Assembly: GCF_012927485.1 (NCBI RefSeq)
Contig: NZ_JABBPC010000003.1
Span: 1 to 64,000 of the forward strand
DNA: 64,000 nt
From: Polaromonas sp.
GTDB taxonomy: Bacteria > Pseudomonadota > Gammaproteobacteria > Burkholderiales > Burkholderiaceae_C
Reading direction: 5' to 3'
A program made the position numbers and the translations under genes. The notes under the pieces were generated by a model that ran no database searches, was not told where the DNA came from, and saw nothing but the letters and a program-made list of their open reading frames with translations. Below, piece by piece: positions 1 through 8,793 of the stretch (its first letter is position 1; the number at the start of each line of letters is the position of its first letter).

Positions 1-195
1 CCGACAGGTGCAATCCCCGGTGCCGGGGCTATCGTCAGCCCTGCGATTCCAGTAGCTCCCACGACGCCTCCGGGCGCGAGCGCAGCACCAGACTCCGCCG
101 CATCCGGCAATATCTTCTCGCCGCCTATTGAGACCACGCCGGCAAGCCCGTATCAGCCGCCAATGGGAATGCCGGCTGTAAGGAGCGGCCCGTGA
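1..195 (+). CDS. C-terminal end of a proline-rich protein upstream of pseudopilin genes (partial)
   Basis: The reading frame is open from base 1 to a TGA at 193-195. The 64 visible residues are rich in Pro, Ala, Ser and Thr, as in the low-complexity tail of a surface or secretion protein. The stop overlaps the GTG start of the next gene (GTGA), so the two are translationally coupled. The position before three pseudopilin-like genes would fit a secretin or another component of a type II-like secretion or pilus system, but no diagnostic domain lies inside the window, so the function is an inference. Confidence 0.7.
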   Translation, partial: PTGAIPGAGAIVSPAIPVAPTTPPGASAAPDSAASGNIFSPPIETTPASPYQPPMGMPAVRSGP

Positions 196-725
196 CACTG
201 ACTGATGCGCTTCAATCCGGTACCCATCAGACCACGAACAACTGTGTACTGCACACTAAACCGAATGGCTTCACGCTGATCGAGTTGCTGGTTACGCTGA
301 CGCTCTTAAGCATCATCGCGTTAACGGCAATGCCATTGGCTGAAATCGCAAGCGTTCGAGTGAAGGAATACGAACTGCGCCAAGCCCTGCGTCAAATACG
401 AACGGCATTGGATCAGTACAAAGCGGCCTCCGATGCCGGCTTGATTCCCAAGGCGGTTGGGGAATCGGGTTATCCGCCTTCGCTCGACCTCTTGACAGCG
501 CCGATCACAAGTACCAAGGAAGCCGTGAATTTGCCGCTTATTTTTATGCGCAGCCTGCCCAGGGATCCATTCAATATCGACCCTACACTCGCTGCGGCCA
601 GCACTTGGTCACCGCGCAGTTACGTCAGTCCGGTTGACGACCCCCAACCTGGCAGCGATGTTTTTGACATTCACTCGCAGTCCCCCAAAACGGGACTAAA
701 CGGCCTCCGATATGACCACTGGTAA
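192..725 (+). CDS. Type II secretion/type IV pseudopilin-like protein
   Basis: This 177-residue protein carries a type III prepilin signal: a polar leader, then NGFTLIELLV around residues 26-35 with the invariant Gly/Phe cleavage site and Glu at +5, followed by a hydrophobic helix of about 20 residues. Proteins of this class are cleaved and methylated by a prepilin peptidase and assembled into an inner-membrane pseudopilus. The GTG start at 192 is supported by AAGGAG six bases upstream and by overlap with the preceding stop. It overlaps the next gene by 14 bases. It resembles GspG/GspH-type minor pseudopilins, but the exact subtype is not certain. Confidence 0.85.
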   Translation: MTLTDALQSGTHQTTNNCVLHTKPNGFTLIELLVTLTLLSIIALTAMPLAEIASVRVKEYELRQALRQIRTALDQYKAASDAGLIPKAVGESGYPPSLDLLTAPITSTKEAVNLPLIFMRSLPRDPFNIDPTLAAASTWSPRSYVSPVDDPQPGSDVFDIHSQSPKTGLNGLRYDHW

Positions 726-1116
726 CGCTATGCAAAAAAATGGACGGTTGTCAGTTGCGGGTTTTACGCTGATTGAACTTGTTGTGGTCATTAGCATCAT
801 TGGCCTGCTGCTGAGCTTGGCGGCACCGCGTTACTTTGCCAGTATTGAACGCGGGAAAGAATCCGTACAGCAGCAAAATATTTACTCCTTGCGCGACGCG
901 ATTGACAAATTTTTCGGCGACAACGGGCGCTATCCAGAGACTTTGGAGGAACTAGTTTCAAAGCGTTATTTGCGAGCAATGCCAGTAGATCCATTTACGC
1001 AGCAGACCGACTGGATCGCAGTACCACCGCCAGACGAAACAATGACCGGGGTGTACGACATCAAGAGCGCCATGAATAAAGAGGAAGACCGCGATGTGGG
1101 CAAAAAGTCGCCGTAA
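712..1116 (+). CDS. GspG-like major pseudopilin
   Basis: This 134-residue protein has a short leader, then GFTLIELVVVISIIGLLLS (about residues 17-35), the classical prepilin cleavage site and N-terminal helix. The rest resembles GspG/PulG: an alpha-helix with alternating charges, then NGRYPETLEEL and a VDPF motif near residue 97, typical of the calcium-binding C-terminal part of type II pseudopilins. ATG 730 is an alternative start. The gene overlaps its neighbours on both sides, so the three pseudopilin genes form one operon. It would form the pseudopilus body in the periplasm. Confidence 0.87.
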   Translation: MTTGNAMQKNGRLSVAGFTLIELVVVISIIGLLLSLAAPRYFASIERGKESVQQQNIYSLRDAIDKFFGDNGRYPETLEELVSKRYLRAMPVDPFTQQTDWIAVPPPDETMTGVYDIKSAMNKEEDRDVGKKSP

Positions 1117-1672
1117 CGACGGATTTATCTTCCAATCGCACAAGGAACAAGGGGTAATGCTCTTGGGGTTGCTGATTTTCCTGGCTATTCTTGGGGTGGT
1201 TATGACAAAAACTGCCGAAGTTTGGTCAACCAGACTAGCGCGCGAACGAGAACAAGACCTGTTATTTGTTGGAGAGCAATATAGGGCGGCTATTGAACGG
1301 TATTACTACGCGACGCCAGGGCCGACTAAAGCGTTGCCACTTACCCTTGAGGATCTCGTAAAAGATGACCGCTTTCCTCAACCTCAGCACCATCTGCGCC
1401 AGCTCTATCTGGATCCCGTTCGAGGGGACGACACTTGGGGCGTGCTGCGACAAGGCTCAAGAATTACTGGTGTGTACAGTTTATCGGATCAAGTACCTCT
1501 GAAAAAAGCGGGTTTTGCTCCAAAATACGCCGAATTTTCTGCTGCACAGAGTTACAGGGGATGGCTGTTTATATTTCACCCACCGGCCGCCAAGATCGCA
1601 GGAAGCGCACTTCGTGCGGCGAATAAGAAACTGCCTAACCAGGCTGGCCCGTCGACTCTCAGGACACCATAG
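1094..1672 (+). CDS. Pseudopilin-like inner-membrane protein, third gene of the cluster
   Basis: 192 residues; start at 1094 supported by AGAGGAAG just upstream and a 23-base overlap with the previous gene. Residues 19-37 (EQGVMLLGLLIFLAILGVV) form an N-terminal hydrophobic helix after a Gly, like a degenerate prepilin signal in which the FTLIE core is replaced by VMLLG. The soluble part contains a YRAAIERYYY-like helix and a YLDPVRGDDTWG segment similar to the DPF loop of pseudopilins. It is probably a minor pseudopilin or assembly factor. Whether prepilin peptidase cleaves it cannot be decided from the sequence. Confidence 0.75.
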   Translation: MWAKSRRNDGFIFQSHKEQGVMLLGLLIFLAILGVVMTKTAEVWSTRLAREREQDLLFVGEQYRAAIERYYYATPGPTKALPLTLEDLVKDDRFPQPQHHLRQLYLDPVRGDDTWGVLRQGSRITGVYSLSDQVPLKKAGFAPKYAEFSAAQSYRGWLFIFHPPAAKIAGSALRAANKKLPNQAGPSTLRTP

Positions 1673-1686
1673 AAGGGTAAAGAATA

Positions 1687-2442
1687 ATGAAACACCGCAT
1701 CATGATTGTTGAAGATCACAACCTTTTGCGCGCGGGTCTGCGTTCGATGATCTCCGCCGTAGCTGACTTTGAGGTGGTTGCCGAAGCCCGAGATGGCAAG
1801 GAGGCCCTGCGCACAGCCATCGCTTTGGTCCCCGACTTGATCATGATGGATCTTTCAATGCCCAGCATGAATGGCATCGAAGCAACGATGCAAATCAAAC
1901 GGCGCAGCCCTGGAATTCGCATTATTGCGTTAACGGTTTACAAGTCCCAGGAGTATGTTCGGGAAGCGTTGAAAGCTGGCGTCGACGGTTACGTTTTAAA
2001 GGACGCGACTTATGACGAACTGATTGTTGCGATACGCAGCGTTTTGAATGGTAAAAAGTTTTTGAGTCCTGACGTTTCGGGACAGGTCGTCAACAGCTAC
2101 CTGAACGGGGACTCTACCGACAAACCCCAAACACCTTGGAATAAGCTCACCTCCCGGGAACGCTCTATCGTGAAACTGGTGGCGGAAGGACGCACCAATC
2201 GCTCCGCCGCTGAGTTTTTAAACGTCAGTCAAAAAACTATTGAGAAACACCGGGCCAGCCTGATGCACAAACTGGGACTGAAAAGCGCCACGGAACTGGT
2301 GCTGTTGGCGTTGGAACAAGGCTGGGTGGAGCGTGAACACATGAGCGGCTACGTCGACCTGAATTTCCCGGTAAGTGGCGTTGCTGAAGACGGTTTTGAC
2401 CATACGCTGCTCGGTTCGAACAACGGTACGCCTACTGCGTAA
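1687..2442 (+). CDS. NarL/FixJ-family two-component response regulator
   Basis: The 251-residue protein has an N-terminal receiver domain (residues 1-120; acidic pair in VEDHNLL, phospho-acceptor Asp in DLIMMDLSMP, Lys in VLKDAT) and a C-terminal LuxR-type helix-turn-helix (about 150-215; LTSREREI-like start, then VSQKTIEKHRASLMHKLGL). It should bind DNA after phosphorylation by a cognate kinase. The convergent histidine kinase gene that follows overlaps it by 11 bases and is the obvious partner. About 30 residues after the HTH are unusually long and without recognisable motif. Expression from the pseudopilin promoter is possible because only 14 bases separate the genes. Confidence 0.92.
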   Translation: MKHRIMIVEDHNLLRAGLRSMISAVADFEVVAEARDGKEALRTAIALVPDLIMMDLSMPSMNGIEATMQIKRRSPGIRIIALTVYKSQEYVREALKAGVDGYVLKDATYDELIVAIRSVLNGKKFLSPDVSGQVVNSYLNGDSTDKPQTPWNKLTSRERSIVKLVAEGRTNRSAAEFLNVSQKTIEKHRASLMHKLGLKSATELVLLALEQGWVEREHMSGYVDLNFPVSGVAEDGFDHTLLGSNNGTPTA

Positions 2443-3631
2443 GGTCCAGGCCCCGCGACTGACTGTGTTTGCGAAATTGATCAAAATTTCCCAGCGACCC
2501 CGGGTCTGTCCACTGGAAATCGTCGTTGTCAGATCCCCACGCCGCACTAACGGCGGTTCCTGATCCCTCGTGTGACCGGATACGGAAGACGCCATGCGAC
2601 GCCTCGACACGTTCGCGCATGCTGTTGATACCGACACCCAAAAGACAGCTAGCGCCCAAGAGTAATCGTTCTGCATCAAAGCCCACTCCGTTATCGACCA
2701 CGCCCGCCAAGAACCCGCCGTTATGAACCCGCACATAAATGAATACGCTGGTAGCCTGGGCATGCTTGGCGACGTTATTCATCGCCTCTTGAATCAATCG
2801 AAACATTGGGGTTTTGAACGAAACCGGAATATTTTCTTCTTTTATCTTTTCGTCCAGCGTGACACTGATGCCAGTGTGCGCTGCCTCGAATTGCCGGCAA
2901 AACCACTGCAGCGTTGGGAGTAGTCCGAGGTCATCCAACATGCTGGGCCGTAATTCCGTTGAAATTCGCCTCACCTCACCTACCGCGCCGCGCAGTTGAA
3001 CGACCACCTCTTTCAAAATACTCTTGGACTCGTCAGTTTTTTCAGCATCAAGGCGGATCAATGCATCTTCTACCTGAAACTTCAGCGCGGTTAGCACTTG
3101 GCCCAAACCATCATGCAGGTCGGCGGCAATTTTCTTGCGCTCGGCTTCCTGGGTAAGTAGCAAAAAATTCGAGAGATAGTCCTGAATTGAGCCGGATCGA
3201 GCGAAGGCTTGATACAAAGCAGAACGCTGCTTTTCTGGCACCACAATGATCATGGCGCGTGCGGCACCCGACTGATCAAGGTCCAGAGGATGTACCAACA
3301 TCGAAACCCGCTGTCTTTGGCCTCGGGTGTCAATCAGAAAGTCGTCCAGGGGGCGTGCTCCGAGCGCGCCCGGTTGTACCCTCATACGATCAATCAAGTC
3401 CAGTCCCGCCTGCACAAGCACATCAGCCAGCTGCAGGTCCAGAACGTCGGACTGAGTCGCATGCAGCATTCTCAGTCCCTGCTGATTGACGAAGGTGACC
3501 TTTCCGTCGCGGTCGCATATCAGGGTAGCGACCTTGAGCAAGTCAGTTAGCGCAGTGAACCGACCGCCAGCAATTTGCGCCTGAGCCTGGATATTTTTGA
3601 TGGTACAAACAATTAAGTCTAGTTCGGTCAT
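2432..3631 (-). CDS. NarX/DegS-type sensor histidine kinase with N-terminal PAS-like domain
   Basis: With the start at 3631 the protein has 399 residues and no membrane helix. Residues about 25-130 look like a PAS fold (CDRDGKVTFVNQQGLRML). The HisKA_3 phospho-acceptor helix contains ADLHDGLGQVLTALK, and the HATPase_c domain carries EAMNNVAKHA (N box), VVDNGVGFD (G1) and GVGINSMRERV (G2). It is therefore a cytoplasmic kinase for a NarL-type regulator; the regulator next door is the likely partner. The longer upstream reading frame lacks a plausible ribosome site and would overlap the SCO1 gene, so the ATG at 3631 is preferred. The signal sensed is unknown. Confidence 0.9.
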   Translation of the reverse strand: MTELDLIVCTIKNIQAQAQIAGGRFTALTDLLKVATLICDRDGKVTFVNQQGLRMLHATQSDVLDLQLADVLVQAGLDLIDRMRVQPGALGARPLDDFLIDTRGQRQRVSMLVHPLDLDQSGAARAMIIVVPEKQRSALYQAFARSGSIQDYLSNFLLLTQEAERKKIAADLHDGLGQVLTALKFQVEDALIRLDAEKTDESKSILKEVVVQLRGAVGEVRRISTELRPSMLDDLGLLPTLQWFCRQFEAAHTGISVTLDEKIKEENIPVSFKTPMFRLIQEAMNNVAKHAQATSVFIYVRVHNGGFLAGVVDNGVGFDAERLLLGASCLLGVGINSMRERVEASHGVFRIRSHEGSGTAVSAAWGSDNDDFQWTDPGSLGNFDQFRKHSQSRGLDLTQ

Positions 3632-3756
3632 GGTGCAACCCAAATCTGCGTTACTCGCTGAATAATGACTGTGTAACACATCCCCTGAGAAAGGAGGGAC
3701 GGAGCGCGTATTCGGTTTTCGAGCAGCCGCGATTAGCGATTGGAATCCCGGGTGCC

Positions 3757-4410
3757 CTACCCACCCGAAACGCTCTGAGTCAGATTTAGATACTCGCTCA
3801 TTACTTGCTTCGCAGTGGGAAATCCCTCCAGCCGTACCCAAGAGTTGCCGTTACCCTGATTAAGAAAAATAAGTGGAGCGTGGTCCATTTTGTCGCCGCG
3901 AAACGCCTGAAAAGCTTTTTGCACGGCCACACTGGCCTGGGAGGTACCGGTGTAATACTGCCAACCTTCCCTGGCGGCAAATTTTTGACGGTATTCGCGC
4001 AAACGTGCAGGCGTGTCGTATTCTGGGTCAATAGAAACTGACACGATACGAACTTTGTCAGCATCCTTACCCAACATTTCCTGCGTTTGAGAAAGCACCT
4101 GGCTGGTCATGGGGCACACCGTTGTGCAACTGGTGTAAATAAACGCCAGGATCACGGGTTTGCCACCGTCCAGTTCACTGGCCAAATCTACTTGGGCACC
4201 ATCTTGTCGGGTCAAAGTCACTTGCGGTATCAAGTAATTTCCAACACTACGTTTGACACCCGCATCCGACACGGCGATGTGATGATGAGAGTGCTGATCA
4301 TGCTCACCTGCTTCAGCAGCCCTCAGCGATCCGGTGGTTCCCCACAAAGAAAGCAATGCGACAACCGCTACAACTGCACCTGCACTGCCGCTCGTCCCTG
4401 GATGTTTCAT
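3757..4410 (-). CDS. SCO1/SenC/PrrC-family copper-binding thioredoxin-like protein
   Basis: With the start at 4410 (GAGGAG ahead of the ATG) the protein has 217 residues and an N-terminal signal/anchor helix. A His-rich stretch (EHDQHSHHH) follows the signal. The SCO copper motif is present as TSCTTVCPMT, with the distal His in KMDHAPLIF. SCO proteins deliver copper to, or reduce the CuA site of, cytochrome c oxidase in the periplasm. No oxidase gene is adjacent; the gene follows a lytic transglycosylase gene on the same strand by 37 bases, so the two may be cotranscribed. Confidence 0.92.
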   Translation of the reverse strand: MKHPGTSGSAGAVVAVVALLSLWGTTGSLRAAEAGEHDQHSHHHIAVSDAGVKRSVGNYLIPQVTLTRQDGAQVDLASELDGGKPVILAFIYTSCTTVCPMTSQVLSQTQEMLGKDADKVRIVSVSIDPEYDTPARLREYRQKFAAREGWQYYTGTSQASVAVQKAFQAFRGDKMDHAPLIFLNQGNGNSWVRLEGFPTAKQVMSEYLNLTQSVSGG

Positions 4411-4447
4411 CAGATACTCCTCTCTTTTTTGGTAGTGGTTGCCTGCA

Positions 4448-5056
4448 TTAGCCAAGTCCGGCCGCCTGTCGGTAGCGCTCAAGGACTTTAGGCACATATT
4501 TTTGAGTCTCTTCGTAAGGTGGAATCTTGTGCCCGGCTTTGACCACAGCCCCCTCTCCCGCGTTGTAGGCGGCAACCGCTAGCTCCATGTTTTGGTTGAA
4601 GTAATCCATCAGCCAGCGCAGATAGCGGCTACCTGCCAAAATATTATCGCGTGGGTCGAGCGAATTGATGCTGCCGAACCGCTTGGCGGTGGCGGGCATG
4701 AGCTGCATCAAGCCTTGCGCGCCTTTAATCGACAGCGCACGCGGGTTGTAGTTGGATTCTGTCTTGATGACCGCGTGAATCAACTCTGCAGGCAGCCTGG
4801 ATGCCGCGCTGGCTTCAAGAATAAAAGACTGAAACGCCTCGGGTGACGCAGCTGCCCGGCGAGTCGGCAGGGTCTGAGTGAGTGATGCGGTGATGACCGG
4901 CGCACTGACAATTAGGGTTCGGGCCTCATCGGACACGATGTTTGAGAGAACAACAGCGCCGCTGTTAGATATACCACCAAAAATTTGCGCAACTGCAGGC
5001 TGCCCGGGCCCTAGCGTACCCCCCAGGACGATTGCCAATAGCGCAAGCTTTGTCAT
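4448..5056 (-). CDS. Small periplasmic lytic transglycosylase (SLT domain)
   Basis: 202 residues with a signal peptide ending near AVAQ (residue 24). The SLT domain occupies about residues 85-195: HAVIKTESNYNPRALS with the catalytic Glu, GAQGLMQLMPATAKRFG, and LAVAAYNAGEGAV. These enzymes cleave the MurNAc-GlcNAc bond of peptidoglycan with formation of 1,6-anhydroMurNAc. ATG 5056 is chosen because of GAGGTAAAA just upstream and the signal peptide that follows. Small stand-alone SLT proteins are often linked to envelope-spanning machines; the pseudopilin cluster 3 kb away makes this possible but unproven. Confidence 0.92.
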   Translation of the reverse strand: MTKLALLAIVLGGTLGPGQPAVAQIFGGISNSGAVVLSNIVSDEARTLIVSAPVITASLTQTLPTRRAAASPEAFQSFILEASAASRLPAELIHAVIKTESNYNPRALSIKGAQGLMQLMPATAKRFGSINSLDPRDNILAGSRYLRWLMDYFNQNMELAVAAYNAGEGAVVKAGHKIPPYEETQKYVPKVLERYRQAAGLG

Positions 5057-5388
5057 TTTTACCTCGGTTTTTAACGTCTTCCTTGACCACTGAACCCATA
5101 GTAGAGAGGCCGAACAATCAGCCAAATGGGTAGTCGCCCTACCTTCGCGCGGGGATGGGTCCGTCATTCAAGCCAACCGGCCAATCACTCACGCAAAGGC
5201 GAGCCAGCGAGTTGATACGCGTGAGGCTGACGCTGCTCTGGGTCGCCTCGGGGGCGTCAGCGCAAGACCGTGGGGGCGGAATCGTCAGGAGCCAGGACCG
5301 TGCGCAATAAGCAGCGCAACAGCTTCGAGTTCTAGCCGAATGCTGCTGGGCAGCATCTGCTATTTCTGTAATAGCAGACCCTAAGTGC
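5057..5388. other. Intergenic region without a recognisable gene
   Basis: 332 bases between the transglycosylase start and the GST stop. The frames open here are shadows without ribosome site or recognisable motif. The part adjoining 5056 should hold the transglycosylase promoter, but no clear -35/-10 pair stands out. Confidence 0.5.
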
Positions 5389-6030
5389 CTATTTTTTTTG
5401 TTGCGCCGCTTTGCGGTCGGCGGCCACTTTTTGGGCCGAAGGACGCTCGCCGATAAATTTGACGTAGGTCTTATAATCCACATCCCCGGCTGTAAGCAGG
5501 TCTTCTCCCAGCACCGCCTTAGTGGCCATGGCCACCAGCGGCAAGCTGACGAAAGCAGCGCAGTCGGCTTGGGTAAAGGTGTCGCCCGCGACGAAAGGCG
5601 AGAACTTTGCGAGCCGCCTGAAGGCGGCGATGTTCTTTTCGAGCTGCTTGCGAACGCGGGCCTGACTGGACTCACTCACGGTTCCGCCAAAGAAGGCCTG
5701 CGGATACAGGTCGCGTGCGACCAGTTCCAGGTGCAGATCAATAAAGGTAATCAACTCGCGTACCTTGGCTGCGGCAAACGCGCCAGCCGGCAGTAGCGGC
5801 GGCTGCGGATACGCCGTCTCGATGTATTCCATGATCGCCTGACTCTCGCACAACGCGCCCTCCGGCGTGCGGATATAAGGAATCTTGGCCAACGGCGACG
5901 CCGCCAGTACCGCCTCATTTTTACTCATGATGGGGACCAGCTCTTCCGTGAAAGCCACGCCTTTTTCAAGCAGCGCGAGCTTGACTTTGTTGTAATAGTT
6001 GGAAATTGGGGAGCCGCAGAGGGTAAGCAT
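5389..6030 (-). CDS. Glutathione S-transferase family protein
   Basis: 213 residues from the ATG at 6030, preceded by GGAGA. The N-terminal thioredoxin-like domain (1-80) has MLTLCGSPISNYYNKVKLAL, the helix alpha-1 where the catalytic Ser/Tyr of GSTs lies, a cis-Pro region KIPYIRTPEG and the SQAIMEYIE signature. The C-terminal all-helical domain contains the N-capping box FTQADCAAF. It would conjugate glutathione to electrophiles or act as a peroxidase in the cytoplasm; the substrate cannot be told. It appears to be a single-gene unit. Confidence 0.93.
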   Translation of the reverse strand: MLTLCGSPISNYYNKVKLALLEKGVAFTEELVPIMSKNEAVLAASPLAKIPYIRTPEGALCESQAIMEYIETAYPQPPLLPAGAFAAAKVRELITFIDLHLELVARDLYPQAFFGGTVSESSQARVRKQLEKNIAAFRRLAKFSPFVAGDTFTQADCAAFVSLPLVAMATKAVLGEDLLTAGDVDYKTYVKFIGERPSAQKVAADRKAAQQKK

Positions 6031-6223
6031 GATAAGAGTCTCCTGATGTTGGCCTGCCAGTTTACGCGGCGCGAGCCCGAGGCGGTGCAACGACTGCGAC
6101 AACGCCGACTAGCGGGCTAAGGCGGCTTGCCCGACAGCCTGCGTTTGAACAACAGCCAAGCCAGCAACGCACTGCGGGGACCGGCTGCCAGCAACCTGAA
6201 GACCAGCGCCAGCACGGTGAGGT

Positions 6224-6580
6224 TTACGCGGTAGGCGCGAGACCGGCTGCTAATGCGCTCGGCCGCATCGCCAGGCGCCGATCTTTTGCTGAAACCTTTC
6301 CGCTGACGTGATCCGGCCTTGCTGCAGTTGCCCGCCAGGTGGAATAGACCACTACCAGATGCTCCGCCCAGAGGATCAGGTCGCGCGCTTTGCTGAGATC
6401 GTCTTCAAGGGCCTGATCGCCTGGCGATTCTGTACGGACGTGAGGATCGAACTCAAGTGTCGCGAGAGCCAGTTGGCGCACGTCGGCGCCAATTTTTCGA
6501 GCCCCTTCCCCAAAGGCCAAAGCGAGCGCACCGGACAAGCTCGCGGTTCTGGGATGCCCGAGAACGATGAGCAGATTCAT
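6224..6580 (-). pseudogene. Remnant of an NAD(P)H dehydrogenase (quinone)/flavodoxin-2 family gene
   Basis: The first ~85 residues are a normal flavodoxin-2 start (MNLLIVLGHPR, FDPHVRTESP, AEHLVVVYSTW). Family members continue after the YPTWWG-type loop with an FMN-binding helix and about 100 further residues. Here the frame instead passes into unrelated-looking sequence and ends at 118 residues. The last part (RRLAMRPSALAAG) resembles a more distal piece of such proteins, so an internal deletion plus frame disruption is likely. The FMN-binding loop and the Tyr/His redox region are missing, so the product should be inactive. Confidence 0.65.
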
Positions 6581-6840
6581 GATTTTCTGGTTCAGGATGC
6601 CGAACGCTTTGGTAGCTTCTGTTTAACGGGGCCAACGCCAGGTTGCAGGCAAGAACTGTCGCTACAGCCGAATGTCAGAGCCCAATCAAAGTCTAGCGAA
6701 GCATATTGCCCATGTTCAGGGCTGGCTTTGCGGTGTCGCTATTTTATGGTTTTCATCGCCCGTAGACGCCGCATTGAGCGTTCACTGAACTCGCCCTGAA
6801 AAACCAACCGACACCAAGAGCCAGCGGGTTCCCCTAAAGC

Positions 6841-8487
6841 TCAGGTTCCCAATTCGGGCGTCAAGCGCCTCCGCGCCGGCTGCTTCAAACGCGGGCTGGC
6901 GATCGCCCGACCGGGGTCTGCTCCGGCTTGTGCCGGCAGCACAAAGCGGCTTATGAGCGCAGCCAGTTCAAGAGCTTGCCCGCGCAGGCTCTCGGACGCA
7001 GAGGCTGACTGTTCCACCAAGACCGAGTTTTGCCGGGTCATGTGGTCAAGCCGCGAGACCGCGGAGTTGATCTGGGCAATGTCGCGGGTTTGGGCCTCGG
7101 TGGCGCCTGTCACCTCGCTAATGGTGTGCGCCACCGTCTGGATGGCCTCCACGATGTGGGTCATCGTCTGGCCCGCATGGTCCACCAGATGGGCGCCGGT
7201 TTTCACCCCTTGCACCGATGCATGAATCAGCGACTTGATTTCCCGGGCGGCCTTGCCAGACAAGGTGGCCAAACTCCGCACTTCGGCGGCCACCACTGAA
7301 AAAGAGCGCCCATGTTCACCCGCGCGAGCTGCCTCCACGGCCGCATTCAGCGCCAGAATATTGGTTTGAAAGGCAATGCCGTCAATCACGTTAATGATGT
7401 CCTCAATGCGACGGGAAGACTGGTGGATCTCCTGCATGGTGCTCACTATCTGAGTGACCGCCGTGCCGCCCTGAACCGCCAGAATGGCCGCCGCCGAGGC
7501 CATTTCTTCGGCCCGGTGGGCCGCCTCGGCCGAGTTCCGAACGGCCTGCGTGATCTGCTCGAGTGAAGCGGCAGTCTGTTGCAGACTGGCGGCCGCCTCC
7601 TCGGTCCGGATCGAGAGGTCAGCGTTGCCACTGGCGATATCGGTCGATGCACTGCTAATGCTTTGGGTCGAGCCGCGCACCTGCCGCACCAACGTGCGGA
7701 GCGCGCCCTGCATCACGCCCAGCGAGGTAAGCAATTGGCCGGCTTCGTCGCGCCCGTGTCCTTCGATGTCGTGACGCAAGTCCAGTCTCGCCACGCGATC
7801 GGCAGTATCACTCGCCAGGCGGATGGGTTGCGTGATGGTACGTACCAGCCACAGTGAAAGCACCGTGCCTAAAATCAGCGCCGCGACGCTGAACACGATG
7901 AGTGCGATGCGCGCTCTGACGCTCCACAGTGCAATCTGGCTGGCAGCGGCATCAATAGCCCGGCGCTGGGACTCGGCTAAGGCCGCGACGCCGGCCAGCA
8001 ACGCAGTGGATGAAGGCAGGAAACGCTCCGAATACACCTTTCGGATGTGTTCAGTCAATCCGGTGTCGTGCGCTACCACGAGCTCGGATCGGGCGATCGA
8101 GAAATCCTTGTCAGCAGCGCTTATTGTCTTTAGCAAGGCTTGTTCCTGGGGGGTCTGCATACGTTTCGCCAGAAGCCTCATAAGTGTGTCGTAGCGCTGC
8201 TGCGTGGCCATGATATCGGCCGCAAGGATTTCTCCCACCTCGGGCTCGGCGCTAAGGGCCATTGCCTTGTAAGTCACCGCGTTGATTTGCTGGTACCGGA
8301 AGGCATCGGCCACCAGCCTTTCCGTCGTCATGCTTTGTTCCACCATTTGGCTGGTTGCGCCATCCACACGGTACAACGACCAAAGCCCAATGGCTGAGCC
8401 GACGAGGGTCAGCAGAAGAATAGTGAAAAAGGTGGCAAGCATGCGCCTGCCAAGTGTGTTGTGAGGCTTGAAGGTTGATTCTTGCAT
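6841..8487 (-). CDS. Methyl-accepting chemotaxis protein (Tar/Tsr-like)
   Basis: 548 residues. A first membrane helix (about 16-38) precedes a small four-helix-type periplasmic domain (40-185), and a second helix (about 192-214) leads into a HAMP domain (LVRTITQPIRLA). The cytoplasmic coiled coil carries the conserved hairpin tip around residues 370-410: IDGIAFQTNILALNAAVEAA, then GRSFSVVAAEVRSLA. It relays ligand binding to CheA/CheW. No chemotaxis genes are adjacent, so it is an orphan receptor. The C-terminus lacks an NWETF-type CheR tether. Confidence 0.95.
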   Translation of the reverse strand: MQESTFKPHNTLGRRMLATFFTILLLTLVGSAIGLWSLYRVDGATSQMVEQSMTTERLVADAFRYQQINAVTYKAMALSAEPEVGEILAADIMATQQRYDTLMRLLAKRMQTPQEQALLKTISAADKDFSIARSELVVAHDTGLTEHIRKVYSERFLPSSTALLAGVAALAESQRRAIDAAASQIALWSVRARIALIVFSVAALILGTVLSLWLVRTITQPIRLASDTADRVARLDLRHDIEGHGRDEAGQLLTSLGVMQGALRTLVRQVRGSTQSISSASTDIASGNADLSIRTEEAAASLQQTAASLEQITQAVRNSAEAAHRAEEMASAAAILAVQGGTAVTQIVSTMQEIHQSSRRIEDIINVIDGIAFQTNILALNAAVEAARAGEHGRSFSVVAAEVRSLATLSGKAAREIKSLIHASVQGVKTGAHLVDHAGQTMTHIVEAIQTVAHTISEVTGATEAQTRDIAQINSAVSRLDHMTRQNSVLVEQSASASESLRGQALELAALISRFVLPAQAGADPGRAIASPRLKQPARRRLTPELGT

Positions 8488-8793
8488 AGGGGTGTCAAGC
8501 GCAATGTCGCGGTTCAGAACCCCTGTGCGAAATTCGGTTCATCGGCAATGAAGGGGATCGGCGAGCGACTGCCTGCGGCTTTATTGGACAGGCTTTCTGT
8601 GACGACATGATGTCAGCGCGGTCAAAACTAGTAGGCACAAGGCGGTTTGTCACCACGTTACGGGCTCACGCCTTGCCATGTTGACCGCCATTGGGCAAAG
8701 GATCCGCTGCGTCTGGAGGTGTCACGTCAACTCTTTGCCTTGGTTTGGACAAGCTCGTTTGCCAAGCGCCCGCAACTGTTCTCATAATCGCCT
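8488..8793. other. Divergent intergenic region between the chemoreceptor and a small secreted protein
   Basis: 306 bases that must contain the promoters of the two divergent genes. No recognisable RNA gene, riboswitch or repeat is visible. Confidence 0.45.
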
